This document shows, in pieces, positions 43,719 to 52,291 of a DNA stretch of 64,000 nucleotides. The position numbers and the translations under genes were made by a program. Positions within the stretch are counted from its first letter, which is position 1; each line of letters starts with the position of its first letter. Source of the stretch: Brevibacterium sp. 239c (GTDB taxonomy: Bacteria; Actinomycetota; Actinomycetes; Actinomycetales; Brevibacteriaceae); the NCBI RefSeq assembly GCF_900169365.1, contig NZ_FXZH01000016.1, positions 1-64,000 on the forward strand. The letters run 5' to 3'. Below the pieces are notes generated by a model. It was not told the DNA's origin. It saw only the letters and a list, made by a program, of their open reading frames with translations, and did not search any database.

Positions 43719-44950
43719 CACCGCCCCGTCACAGCCAGGCTTGCGGGTGCCCCACCGAGGTCGAAGCTGCGCGCCTCACGCAGCCCATCGGCCGGGTCGA
43801 GTTCAAGCACTGCCCCCGACGCAGGGTCGCTGACATAGGTGCGTTCGCTGTCCACGGCCACCGAGGGTCCGTCTCCGTGACCCTGGCTCTCGGCGTCGAA
43901 GGGTGCAATGAGCTTCTTCTTCGTCAGCACCTTCCCGGTCTCTGGATTCAGCGAATAGACGGCCCCGTCTTCGTCCAGGGCCACGACCGCGGAATCGTCG
44001 GGGGCGATGCCGGCGGAGACCACCTCGGCGTCGGTGTCGGCGAAGGTCCACTCATCCGTCGTCGCATCGAGGATCCCGATGCCACCATCGTCGAAGGGGG
44101 TCGCGGCGAGGTCCCGACCGACCTCGACGGACCACGCGCGCTCATCGGTGCCCTCGGGGTAGGGCAGCACCTCGGCGTCGAAGTCTTCGTTGACCCTGAT
44201 CACGCCGTCGGCGCAAGCGAAGACCAGCCCATCACGCGTGACGCCGGTGCCGTGGATCTCGTCGCATCTCGCATCGATCGGTGAGGCCTGGCCCTTGTCG
44301 TCGTACACGGTGAGTTCGGAGGGCAGATCCTCGGCCTTGTCTCCTGGAAGTGTGGACACGAAGTGGTCTTCGAAGGGGATCGTCACTCCGTGGTGGGCAC
44401 CGGGTTTCACTGTGCCGAGCTGGCTGAGTTCGCCATCGCCGAATGCGCTCCGGTCATAGATCTTCGCTCGGCCCTCTCTGTCGAAGAAGAAGGCCACCTC
44501 CGTCGGCGTCGAGACGACGTGCGCGGGGTCTGCCCCGTCGCTCTGACCGATGGTCTTCGGCTCGGCCTTGTAATAGTGCCTGTGGTCGCCGTGGTCGACC
44601 GTCCATACCCCCGTGTCGACGGCTGTGACCGTTCCGGCTTCACCATCGCCGAGGTAGAGATATCGGGAATCCGCGCCCGACAGGGTCGTCGACGGCGAGC
44701 CTTCGACCTTTTCCACAATGTCCTCGGTGAGCAAGTCGACGACCGAGACTGCGCCGGTCTTCGCATCGCTGACGGCCAGGCGCAGCTGCGGCTCATCGGC
44801 CTCCTCCGCGCCTTCGACATATCCGTGGGGAGCCGTCGACTGGCCGGGACTGCCGGCCCCGTTGGATGATTGCTGTCCCTGGCACCCGGTGAGGGCGAGC
44901 AGTGCGATCAGTGCCGCGCTCGGCGCGGCGAATCCTGTTGTCCTCGTCAT
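43718..44950 (-). CDS. aztD: AztD-like zinc metallochaperone lipoprotein 2
   Basis: A 410-residue AztD paralogue. The lipobox is LLALTGC (acylated Cys23). Histidine clusters VDHGDHRHYYK (about residue 119) and KPGAHHGVTIP (about 185) line up with those of the other AztD at 41465. Conserved cysteines occur in DARCDEIHG and FACADG. The fold is a beta-propeller with repeats such as GGIGILDATTDEW. It is first in the minus-strand zinc operon (aztD2-aztC-aztD1), just after aztB, and has a Zur-like box at 44964-44984, upstream of its start. Confidence 0.85.
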   Translation of the reverse strand: MTRTTGFAAPSAALIALLALTGCQGQQSSNGAGSPGQSTAPHGYVEGAEEADEPQLRLAVSDAKTGAVSVVDLLTEDIVEKVEGSPSTTLSGADSRYLYLGDGEAGTVTAVDTGVWTVDHGDHRHYYKAEPKTIGQSDGADPAHVVSTPTEVAFFFDREGRAKIYDRSAFGDGELSQLGTVKPGAHHGVTIPFEDHFVSTLPGDKAEDLPSELTVYDDKGQASPIDARCDEIHGTGVTRDGLVFACADGVIRVNEDFDAEVLPYPEGTDERAWSVEVGRDLAATPFDDGGIGILDATTDEWTFADTDAEVVSAGIAPDDSAVVALDEDGAVYSLNPETGKVLTKKKLIAPFDAESQGHGDGPSVAVDSERTYVSDPASGAVLELDPADGLREARSFDLGGAPASLAVTGR

Positions 44951-44959
44951 GAGATCTTT

Positions 44960-45811
44960 CTATTGATAATGGTTCTCATTGTGATGAGAGTATCGTAGCG
45001 CACTTCTCACCCTCCTCGCGACGAGCACCACGAAGAAGACGAGGACGGTGAGCAGCGCAATGGTCGCACCGGCAGATGTCTGGGCGTACCAGCTCACAAG
45101 CAGCCCCAAGAAGCACGCGATCGCACCGATCGCCGAGGCGGCCGCCATGATCACTCCGACGCGGTCGAAGAGAAGGCAGGCCGTGGCCGGGGGGCCGATG
45201 AGGAGCCCGAAGACGAGGAGAGTGCCGACGACCTGGAACGATGCGACGACTGCCAGGGCCGTGAGCATGAGCATCGCAATATGAGTCCAGCCGGGCCGCA
45301 TGCCCAGAGTTGCCGCCTTGCGCTCGTCGAAGGCGAGCGCAAGGAACGGTCGGTGCAGGAGCGCGCAGGCCAGCACGCTCAGGCAGGCCGCGACAGCGAG
45401 GACGATCAGGTCCTGACCGCGGACACCGAGCACGTCACCGAACAGGAAGCCCGTGAGGTCGACGGCGAAGGATTGAGAATGGGACACGATGACCACGCCG
45501 ACGGCCAGCATTCCGACGAAGAGCAGTCCGATGCCGACATCCTGGGACAGCTTCGACTCGCGAGACACCCAGGTGATCCCGGCGGCCATCACCAGGGCAC
45601 TGGCCGCTGCGCCGACCATGAGGTGACCGCCAAGGAGCGCCGCGATTGCGACTCCCGGCAGCATCCCGTGCGACATCGCGTCCCCGAAGAAGGCCAGACC
45701 GCGCAGGACGACCCAGGTGCCGATGCACCCGCACAGCACGGCAGCGAGCACACCGGCGATGAGGGCGCGGAGGACGAAGGACACCTCGAAGGGTGCGAAC
45801 AGGAATTCCAT
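44960..45811 (-). CDS. aztB: Zinc ABC transporter permease AztB
   Basis: A 283-residue ABC-3 family permease with about eight membrane segments. The family loop LRGLAFFGDAMSHGMLPGVAIA that contacts the ATPase is near residue 36. DLTGFLFGDVLGVRG and VGTLLVFGLLIGPPATA are also typical. It is divergent from aztA with 29 bp between starts, and a Zur-like box lies in that gap. It is probably co-transcribed with aztD2, whose start is 9 bp beyond its stop. Confidence 0.92.
   Translation of the reverse strand: MEFLFAPFEVSFVLRALIAGVLAAVLCGCIGTWVVLRGLAFFGDAMSHGMLPGVAIAALLGGHLMVGAAASALVMAAGITWVSRESKLSQDVGIGLLFVGMLAVGVVIVSHSQSFAVDLTGFLFGDVLGVRGQDLIVLAVAACLSVLACALLHRPFLALAFDERKAATLGMRPGWTHIAMLMLTALAVVASFQVVGTLLVFGLLIGPPATACLLFDRVGVIMAAASAIGAIACFLGLLVSWYAQTSAGATIALLTVLVFFVVLVARRVRSALRYSHHNENHYQ
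44964..44984 (-). promoter_or_regulatory. Zur-like box upstream of aztD2
   Basis: A 21-bp imperfect palindrome, TGATAATGGTT followed by CTCATTGTGA. The symmetric core AATG-N5-CATT matches the boxes near aztA/aztB, zur and rpmJ in this window. It overlaps the aztB 3' end, so aztD2-aztC-aztD1 can have its own zinc-controlled promoter. Confidence 0.65.
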
Positions 45812-45812
45812 T

Positions 45813-45833
45813 CGATGATGATAACCATTATTG
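45813..45833. promoter_or_regulatory. Zur-like box between aztB and aztA
   Basis: On the minus strand the site reads CAATAATGGTT then ATCATCATCG. It agrees with the box at 44964 at 14 of 21 positions, including all of ATAATGGTT. It overlaps the leaders of both divergent genes. Confidence 0.65.
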
Positions 45834-45840
45834 TTATGGT

Positions 45841-46473
45841 GTGGACAATCCGATCACCCTCACCAACCTCAGCGCTCACTATGGTGCCCATCTCGCCCTC
45901 GACCGGGTCACCCTGGCCGCTCCCCTGGGCCGAGTCACGGCACTCGTCGGCGCCAACGGCTCAGGCAAGTCAACGGTGCTCATGGCACTGGCAGGCCTGC
46001 TCAAACCGACACACGGATCGATATCCGGCCTGCCGTCCAATGTGGCTTTCGTGCCCCAGCGCGGTTCTGCTCCGGACCACCTCCCGATCACCGTCAGGCA
46101 GGTCGTGGCCATGGGCAGATGGAGCGCACGGAGCCTCTTCGTCCGCCTCGGCAGTGATGATCAGCGGATCGTCGACGACTGCCTCGCCCAGCTGCGCATC
46201 GACGACCTCGCCTCGCGTCGCCTCGGTTCACTTTCCGGGGGTCAGCGTCAGCGTGCCCTGGTGGCGCAAGGTCTGGCACAACGCGCGGACCTGCTGCTCC
46301 TCGACGAACCTCTGGCCGGAATCGATGCTCGTGCGACCGAGGACATCACCTTGGCCATCGACTCCGAGCGCAGCCGCGGCGCCACGATCGTCATGGCCAC
46401 GCACGAGCGCACCCAGGCAGCTCGGGCCGACCACGTCGTCCATCTGCGCCAGGGTGCGCTCGCGTTTCGGTGA
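45841..46473 (+). CDS. aztA: Zinc ABC transporter ATPase AztA
   Basis: A 210-residue ABC ATPase. Walker A is GANGSGKST, the Q-loop is VPQRG, the signature LSGGQRQR, Walker B LLLLDEP, and the H-loop THER, so it is complete. I chose the GTG at 45841, which lies 29 bp from the divergent aztB start; the frame also opens upstream at 45793 inside aztB, which is unlikely. It powers AztB for zinc import in low zinc. Confidence 0.9.
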   Translation: MDNPITLTNLSAHYGAHLALDRVTLAAPLGRVTALVGANGSGKSTVLMALAGLLKPTHGSISGLPSNVAFVPQRGSAPDHLPITVRQVVAMGRWSARSLFVRLGSDDQRIVDDCLAQLRIDDLASRRLGSLSGGQRQRALVAQGLAQRADLLLLDEPLAGIDARATEDITLAIDSERSRGATIVMATHERTQAARADHVVHLRQGALAFR

Positions 46474-46520
46474 GCACTCACCAGAACTCCCGCGGCAGTG
46501 AACCGTCGCCGCACGGAACC

Positions 46521-49500
46521 TCACTCATCTACGGGACGGGCGGCCACCTCGGCGGTCTCTTCATCGATTCTGTGCTGATCGGCCTCATGCTTAGCCGCAG
46601 CCTTCGCCTCTTTGTGTTCCGCCCGGCGCTCCTTGCGCCGCTCGACGAGGAGGTAGAGGGCGGGCACAAGGATCAGGGTCAGCACGGTCGAGGAGGTGAG
46701 GCCGCCGATGACGACGATCGCCAGCGGCTGGGAGATGAAGACTCCCCCGCCGGTGAGTCCCAGTGACATGGGCACGAGGGCGAAGACCGTGGCGGCGGCA
46801 GTCATCAGGATCGGGCGCAGTCGCAGTCGGGTGCCGTGGATGATCGCGTCCCACAGTCCCATCCCGTGCTCGCGCAGCTTGTTGACGAGGTCGATGAGCA
46901 CGATCGCGTTGGTCACCACGATGCCGATGAGCATGAGGAGGCCGATGAGCGAGGGGATGCCCAGCGGCGTGCCGGTCAGCAGCAACAGCAGCACGGCACC
47001 GGTCGCGGCGAACGGAATCGACACGAGCAGGATGAGCGGCTGGACGAAGCTGCGGAAGGTCGCGATCATGACGAGGAAGACCAGCGCGATCGCCACGAGC
47101 ATGGCCCATCCGAGCTGGGCGAAGGAGTCGGCCTGCTCCTGGCTCGCACCTCCGACGTCGAAGCTCACGCCATCGGGCAGATCCATGCTCGAGGTCAGTT
47201 CCTGTGCCTTCGCGGAGACCGGGTTGAGCTGTCCTTCGGCAGGGGTGGCGAACACTGTGACCTGACGGTTTCCGTCCTCCCGGGTGACGGTGGCTGGGGT
47301 TTCGGTCTCGTCGACGCTGGCGATCTCATCGACCGTGATCGGGTCGCCCTTGATGTCGGGGATCGCCGCCTGTTCGTCTGCGAGGTCCTGCTCCTCGGCC
47401 TGGCTCTCCTCCTGCTCACGCTGGCTGTCGACGAGGTCGTCGATGGCGTCGTTGGCCTCGTTCAGGCTCTTCTCTGCCTGTTCGACGCCTTCTTCTGCCT
47501 GTTCCACCTGGTCGGCTGCCATGTCGCCGGGGCTCGGAGCCGGCGGTGGATTCTGGGCATCTCGCAGAGCCTTCCGTGCTTCTTCGAGCTGATCGGCGGC
47601 GTTGTCTCGGGCCTCCCGGGCCGAGTCAAGCTGGTCGGCTGATTCCTCTTCGGCTTTAGCCTTGGCTTCCTCGGCCCTGCGGTCGGTCTTCTCCTCAACG
47701 GCATCGGTCGCGTCTTCCTGGGCATTCTGCGTCTGCACCTCGGTGACCGGAAGCTCCAAAGCTCGGATCTCGTCTGGAGTCGCATCGGGGTGGGTCGGGG
47801 CGAGGAAGATATCTCGCTCCTTGCCCTCCAGCGTCAGAGTTCCGGCTTCACTTCCGTGCAGGGCTGCCGCAATGGCCTGCCCCACCTCTGCCTGGCTGTA
47901 GCCGTAGTCCGCGGCCTTCTCCCGGTTCACATCGACGTGGATGATCGGCTGATCGGAGGCGAGGTCATTGCGGGCGTTCGTCACGCCCTCGGTCTCACTC
48001 ATCTTCTTCGTCACGGAATCGGCGGCCTCGCCCAGCGCTGACAGATCAGAGCCGGAGAGTTTGATCTCCACGTCCTCATTTGCACTGCCTGAGGCGTCTT
48101 GGAGATCGATCTCGCCGACATCGTCGCCGAGTCCGTCGATCTGGTTCGACAGCCGGTTCGTTGCGACCTCCGCTTCGGAATCATCCTTCAGGGTGATGTT
48201 GAAGGAGTTCTCGGAACCGGTTTCGGGTCCGTTGACGGTCGTCGAGTAGGTGTCGACGTCCGGGTCGGAGGCGAGAACGTCTTCGATCTTCTTCGCCGCC
48301 TCATCACTGGCCTCGAGCGAGGCTCCGGCTGGCAGAGTCTGCGCGATGTAGAGAGAGTTCTGCCCTGCAGCCCCGAGGAGATCAGTCTTGAGGAAGCTGG
48401 CCATCATCATCGTCACGGCGAAGATCGCCACGGAGATGACGATCGTGCGCCATGGGTGTCGAAGTGCGGCCAGGATAGCCGGCAGGCTTCGCTGCTGCAG
48501 ACGGTCGACCCTGTCCGAGGCCTCACCGTCACCAGGCATCGGCGTCACCGGAGCATCGGCAGTCGCCGCCGGGAGCAGCGTCTTGCCCTTGGCGCCGCGT
48601 TTGGCATTCTTCCTGTCGATCCTCGACTGTCGTTTCTCAGCGCGCTTGATGCCCTTCTCCCGATGCTTTCGGGCCCATGCCTCATAGCTTGCGTCGGTGG
48701 CAGCCTGGCGCTTCGGCGACAGGGGCTTCGGGCTCTTCCGCAGGACCCAGTAGCTGAAGACCGGAACGATCGTCAGCGCGACAAGGAGCGAACCGAGCAG
48801 AGCCAGTGTCACGGTCACGGAGAATGGTCGGAACAGCTGTCCGGCGATGCCGTCGACGAAGGCGATGGGCAGGAACACGGCCACAGTGGTCAGGGTCGAG
48901 GCCGTGATGGCTCCGGCCACCTGCTTGACAGAGGCGACGATGTCATCGACCGTCAGGTCGCTCGTACCCTGCCGTCTGCGGATGTTCTCGATGACGACGA
49001 TGGAGTCGTCGACGACACGGCCGACGGCGATGGTCAGGGCTCCCAGGGTCAAGATGTTCAAGGTGTATTCGCCGACCATGAGACCGATCATCGCGATCAG
49101 CAGCGACATCGGGATCGAGATCGCGGCGACCACGGTAGATCGGAAGGAGCCGAGGAAGGCCAGGATCACGAGGATCGCAAAGAACAGTCCCAGCCCGCCT
49201 TCGACCGACAGGTCATGGATCGACTTCTCGATCTCGGGAGCCTGGTCGAAGATCGTGGAGAAGGAAATGTCGTCGCCGAGTTCGGGTCCCATCCTCTCAA
49301 GGACCTCATTGACTCCGTGGGAGACCTCAACGACGTTGTCGTCCTGGCCCTTGGTCACCGACACCGTCACGGCATCCTTGCCATCGGCGCGCGAGTACGA
49401 GGTCTTATCCACGGAGTCGAGTTCGACATCGGCGACGTCGCCTAGCAGGACCGTACCGTCAGCGGTGCGCAGCGGGGTCTTCTCGATCTCCTTGACGGCG

Positions 49501-50201
49501 TCCAGTTCGGTACCGACCTCCACAGACAGTGATTTGCTCCCCTGTGCGCTCTGACCTGCGGGCACGACGCTTCCGGCGGCCGTGAGTTCGTCCGGCACCG
49601 AGGTGGTGACGACGTTCTTATCGTTGACGTCGTCGGGACGGAAGCTGATGTTGACTCGCTGCTCGTTCTGCCCGGCCACGTCGACGCTGGATACGCCCGC
49701 GACGCTTTGGAGCTCGGGGACGAGTTCAGTCTCAACGAGATCGCCGAGCTTCTGCGAGTCCTCTCCCCCGGAGACGGCGAACATGACCACCGGAACGTCG
49801 TCGATCTGCTGGGAGAGCACCTCCGCCTCGGCGCCGTCGGGAAGGTCTGCCTTCGCAGAGTCGACGGCGGAGCGCACAGAGTCCGTCATCTCCTCGGCAT
49901 CCTTGCCGAAGGGCCAGGTGACGTTGGCCGACATCGATCCCGCCGAGGAGGTTGTGCTCACCGTCTCGAGGTCTCCGACCCCTTCGAGCGCGGTTTCGAT
50001 CGGTTTGGTCACCGATTCCTCGACGACCTCGGGTGAGGCTCCCGGAACCGTGACCTGCACCGAGGTGCCTGGCAGCTCGACCGAGGGCATCGTCTCCTGG
50101 TTGAGCGAGGTGGTCGCAATGACGCCGAAAACGGCGATCACAAGGGTGAGCAGGCCGACGATGAGGCGGTTCTTCAGACTCATCCTGGTGATCAGGGACA
50201 C
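46521..50201 (-). CDS. RND efflux permease (HAE1/AcrB-like) with insertions
   Basis: A 1226-residue RND pump with 12 membrane segments. The first membrane helix is near MSLKNRLIVGLLTLVIAVFG. The proton-relay motif GRVVDDSIVVIENIRRR is in TM4. Two parts are unusual. A basic cytoplasmic loop (about residues 480-570) carries KREKGIKRAEKR-like sequence. The second external half carries an added acidic coiled coil of about 125 residues (about 820-945: EEAKAKAEEESADQLDSARE). No adaptor (MFP) gene is adjacent. The GTG at 50201 has GGAGG 5 bases upstream. It is downstream of the COG0523 gene but separated from it by 315 bp. The substrate is unknown. Confidence 0.88.
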   Translation of the reverse strand: MSLITRMSLKNRLIVGLLTLVIAVFGVIATTSLNQETMPSVELPGTSVQVTVPGASPEVVEESVTKPIETALEGVGDLETVSTTSSAGSMSANVTWPFGKDAEEMTDSVRSAVDSAKADLPDGAEAEVLSQQIDDVPVVMFAVSGGEDSQKLGDLVETELVPELQSVAGVSSVDVAGQNEQRVNISFRPDDVNDKNVVTTSVPDELTAAGSVVPAGQSAQGSKSLSVEVGTELDAVKEIEKTPLRTADGTVLLGDVADVELDSVDKTSYSRADGKDAVTVSVTKGQDDNVVEVSHGVNEVLERMGPELGDDISFSTIFDQAPEIEKSIHDLSVEGGLGLFFAILVILAFLGSFRSTVVAAISIPMSLLIAMIGLMVGEYTLNILTLGALTIAVGRVVDDSIVVIENIRRRQGTSDLTVDDIVASVKQVAGAITASTLTTVAVFLPIAFVDGIAGQLFRPFSVTVTLALLGSLLVALTIVPVFSYWVLRKSPKPLSPKRQAATDASYEAWARKHREKGIKRAEKRQSRIDRKNAKRGAKGKTLLPAATADAPVTPMPGDGEASDRVDRLQQRSLPAILAALRHPWRTIVISVAIFAVTMMMASFLKTDLLGAAGQNSLYIAQTLPAGASLEASDEAAKKIEDVLASDPDVDTYSTTVNGPETGSENSFNITLKDDSEAEVATNRLSNQIDGLGDDVGEIDLQDASGSANEDVEIKLSGSDLSALGEAADSVTKKMSETEGVTNARNDLASDQPIIHVDVNREKAADYGYSQAEVGQAIAAALHGSEAGTLTLEGKERDIFLAPTHPDATPDEIRALELPVTEVQTQNAQEDATDAVEEKTDRRAEEAKAKAEEESADQLDSAREARDNAADQLEEARKALRDAQNPPPAPSPGDMAADQVEQAEEGVEQAEKSLNEANDAIDDLVDSQREQEESQAEEQDLADEQAAIPDIKGDPITVDEIASVDETETPATVTREDGNRQVTVFATPAEGQLNPVSAKAQELTSSMDLPDGVSFDVGGASQEQADSFAQLGWAMLVAIALVFLVMIATFRSFVQPLILLVSIPFAATGAVLLLLLTGTPLGIPSLIGLLMLIGIVVTNAIVLIDLVNKLREHGMGLWDAIIHGTRLRLRPILMTAAATVFALVPMSLGLTGGGVFISQPLAIVVIGGLTSSTVLTLILVPALYLLVERRKERRAEHKEAKAAAKHEADQHRIDEETAEVAARPVDE

Positions 50202-50516
50202 GGGTTCCTCCGGGTTTTGGGCATGCGGGAGCTGCGGATGGGTGTTCAAGTGATTCTGTGGGGCGGTGTGTCGATGGGGATGGTCCGGGCGAGGGTGGAA
50301 CGAGTTCAGTCTTTCAGGCCGGGCTGGTCGACGCGTCCCCCGAAAGTTGTCTTCTTTCTCCCCCAAAAGGCTGAGTGAGGCGTTGGAGATCGGTCATGAT
50401 TCGATCATATGAGCGCCGTGTGCTGCGGGCGCGGGTGTTTTCCTCCGTCTTGGATTCCGGAAACACCACAGTCGTCGGTGTGACGGGTCTCGGCGCAGAT
50501 CGGCGCCTCACTGCTC
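50202..50516. other. Intergenic region, COG0523 gene to RND permease
   Basis: This 315-bp region contains a terminator-like hairpin (GGTGTTT at 50434 and AAACACC at 50461) and, near 50396-50408, the palindrome ATGAT-TCG-ATCAT. The palindrome may mark a separate operator for the RND gene. No small gene is convincing. Confidence 0.5.
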
Positions 50517-51668
50517 TCAGCTGTGCAGGCGTACGTAGTGGCGGAGTCGCTCCACTCCGTTCGCGCCTCCGTCGTTGCGCAACGCGGCCTTCAGCCTCGC
50601 CCTGACAGCCCCTTCGTCGAAGGACTCGCCGATGACGACCAGCGCACTGTCCCAGCGCTCCTTCTGCGGTGCGGCTGTCGATTGCGGCGCAACCGCCGAC
50701 ACATAGACGTTCGGGCCTACCGCTTGGAGCCCATAGCGCCTGCTTCCGGCTCTGTCGTCGACAAGAATCGAGCCCTTCACCCGGTAGACCCCGGCAGGCA
50801 GGTCCTCAAGGAAGTCCAGCACGGCACCAGCATCAGCAGACCCGCCGCCAGTGATCGTCACCGACTGTGCGTGATGGTGGACGGGGGCGCTCTCACCTTC
50901 GCCGTCGAAGCCCGTCTGAGCGGCCGCGGCGTAAGCCTGTCGGATGAGTTCCCGGATCGGAAGTTCCGCTTGGATGGGGTCTGCGCTTGCGCCTGCATCC
51001 CCGGTTGAACTGTCACCCGACCGTGTTCCGTCGCCGCCTCGTTCGGCCCCTGAACCGGGGTCGAAGATCAGCGCCGGGTCGAGACAGCCGTAGCTGGTGC
51101 CGACGACCAGGAGTCGCGGATTGCGCTGATGGACCCGTTCCCGGATCGCAGCGACAGCCGTGTCCCGGTCTGCGACGGGGAGCTGATCGAGCTTGTTGAC
51201 AAGCACCAGGGTCGTCGCCGCGTAGCGCATCGGCGGTGCGGTTTCGGTGTCGACCGTGGCGGCATGCATGGTGGCGTCGACGACGTCGATGACCCCGCCG
51301 AGGTGGAAGCGGTGGTGGCCCATGCGGGTAACCATCCGGGCCAGTGTCAGCGGTTCGGCGAAACCGCTGGCTTCGACGATGATGGCGTCGAGACGCAGCC
51401 GTGGTTTCGCAAGTGCGGTGAGTGCGTCTTCGAGCGAAGTGTCATCATCAAGGCAGCAGATGCATCCGCCCGAGATGGAGAAGGGCTCATCGACCTGCCC
51501 GACGACGAGGCCCGCGTCGATGTTGAGGTCGCCGAAGTCATTGACGACGACTCCGATGCGCGCATCGGGATGGCGCAGCAGGTGATTGAGCAGACTGGTC
51601 TTACCCGCCCCCAGGTAGCCAGTCAGGAGGATCACCGGGACGGCTCCTGCAGACTGCTTCGTGTTCAC
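50517..51668 (-). CDS. COG0523 (CobW-type) GTP-binding zinc chaperone
   Basis: A 383-residue G3E-family GTPase. Walker A is GYLGAGKTSLL (residues about 17-27). The metal-binding CxCC motif is in SGGCICCLDDD (about 70). NKLD (about 157) gives guanine specificity, and a CobW C-terminal domain follows. Zur-controlled members deliver zinc to proteins during zinc limitation. It is divergent from zur, with a Zur-like box between them, so it fits that role. Confidence 0.88.
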   Translation of the reverse strand: MNTKQSAGAVPVILLTGYLGAGKTSLLNHLLRHPDARIGVVVNDFGDLNIDAGLVVGQVDEPFSISGGCICCLDDDTSLEDALTALAKPRLRLDAIIVEASGFAEPLTLARMVTRMGHHRFHLGGVIDVVDATMHAATVDTETAPPMRYAATTLVLVNKLDQLPVADRDTAVAAIRERVHQRNPRLLVVGTSYGCLDPALIFDPGSGAERGGDGTRSGDSSTGDAGASADPIQAELPIRELIRQAYAAAAQTGFDGEGESAPVHHHAQSVTITGGGSADAGAVLDFLEDLPAGVYRVKGSILVDDRAGSRRYGLQAVGPNVYVSAVAPQSTAAPQKERWDSALVVIGESFDEGAVRARLKAALRNDGGANGVERLRHYVRLHS

Positions 51669-51710
51669 ATCTCCTCCACATCTGCCATCGGGACGCTCGT
51701 CATCCGCTAA

Positions 51711-51731
51711 TGGTAATGTTTTTCATTAATA
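51711..51731. promoter_or_regulatory. Zur-like box between COG0523 gene and zur
   Basis: A 21-bp imperfect palindrome, TGGTAATGTTT then TTCATTAATA. It has the symmetric TAATG-N5-CATTA core. It lies 43 bp upstream of the COG0523 gene and about 70 bp before zur, so zinc-bound Zur could control both genes. Confidence 0.65.
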
Positions 51732-51801
51732 TTGGAACATATCAACGTATGCGCATATGCTCACAGGACCAACTGCGCTGCAGCGTCGGAGGCACAAGGA
51801 C

Positions 51802-52215
51802 ATGACGGCTGAAGAGCCCAAGAAGACCCGCAGTACGGCTCAGAAGGCCGTGATCCGCTCCGCCCTCGAGAGCGAGAAGCGCTTCGTCTCCGCCCAACAG
51901 CTGCATCGGACGCTTGAGGATCAGGGACACACAGTGGGGCTGGCCACCGTCTACCGACAGCTCAACTCCCTGAGCGAGTCCGGGCACGCCGACTCCATCA
52001 CCATTGCCGAGAAACAGCTGTTCCGCGCCTGCACCCAGGATGAACATCACCACCACCTGGTGTGCGAAAACTGCGGCAAAGCCGTTGAGGTGGAACCGCC
52101 CAGCGAGGACTGGATCACCACCACGGCACAATCACATGGATTCGAAGTCACTCGACATGTGTTCGAGATCTTCGGTCTCTGCGCTGAGTGCGCCGCCCTG
52201 GCCAAGAACCGGTAG
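51802..52215 (+). CDS. zur: Zinc uptake regulator, Fur family
   Basis: A 137-residue Fur-family repressor. The winged helix domain is in residues about 10-80 (RFVSAQQLHRTLEDQGHTVG, then LATVYRQLNSLSESG). The metal-binding part has DEHHHHLVCENCG and LCAECAAL, two CxxC pairs for structural zinc. The neighbours (COG0523, MRF-like, zinc-free L36) and the boxes argue for zinc, not iron. The ATG at 51802 has GGAGG 9 bases upstream, and an upstream start at 51757 is less likely. The stop lies inside a 24-bp tandem repeat, so the tail may once have been longer. Confidence 0.85.
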   Translation: MTAEEPKKTRSTAQKAVIRSALESEKRFVSAQQLHRTLEDQGHTVGLATVYRQLNSLSESGHADSITIAEKQLFRACTQDEHHHHLVCENCGKAVEVEPPSEDWITTTAQSHGFEVTRHVFEIFGLCAECAALAKNR

Positions 52216-52275
52216 CGGTCGCCAGCGATGAACCGGTTGCAATCGCCAGCGAAGAACCAGTTGCAGTCGTCGGCG
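52204..52275 (+). repeat. Three 24-bp imperfect tandem repeats at the zur stop
   Basis: Three 24-bp units run 52204-52227, 52228-52251 and 52252-52275. Read in the zur frame, the second and third encode MNRLQSPA and KNQLQSSA. In the first, the matching Leu codon TTG is TAG, the zur stop. Confidence 0.75.
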
Positions 52276-52291
52276 GACAGCATCGGCGAAC

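Noticed and set aside
50202-50366. N-terminal extension of the RND permease
   Set aside because: It starts with TTG without a ribosome site, and is rich in Arg, Pro and His. GTG 50201 has a strong GGAGG.
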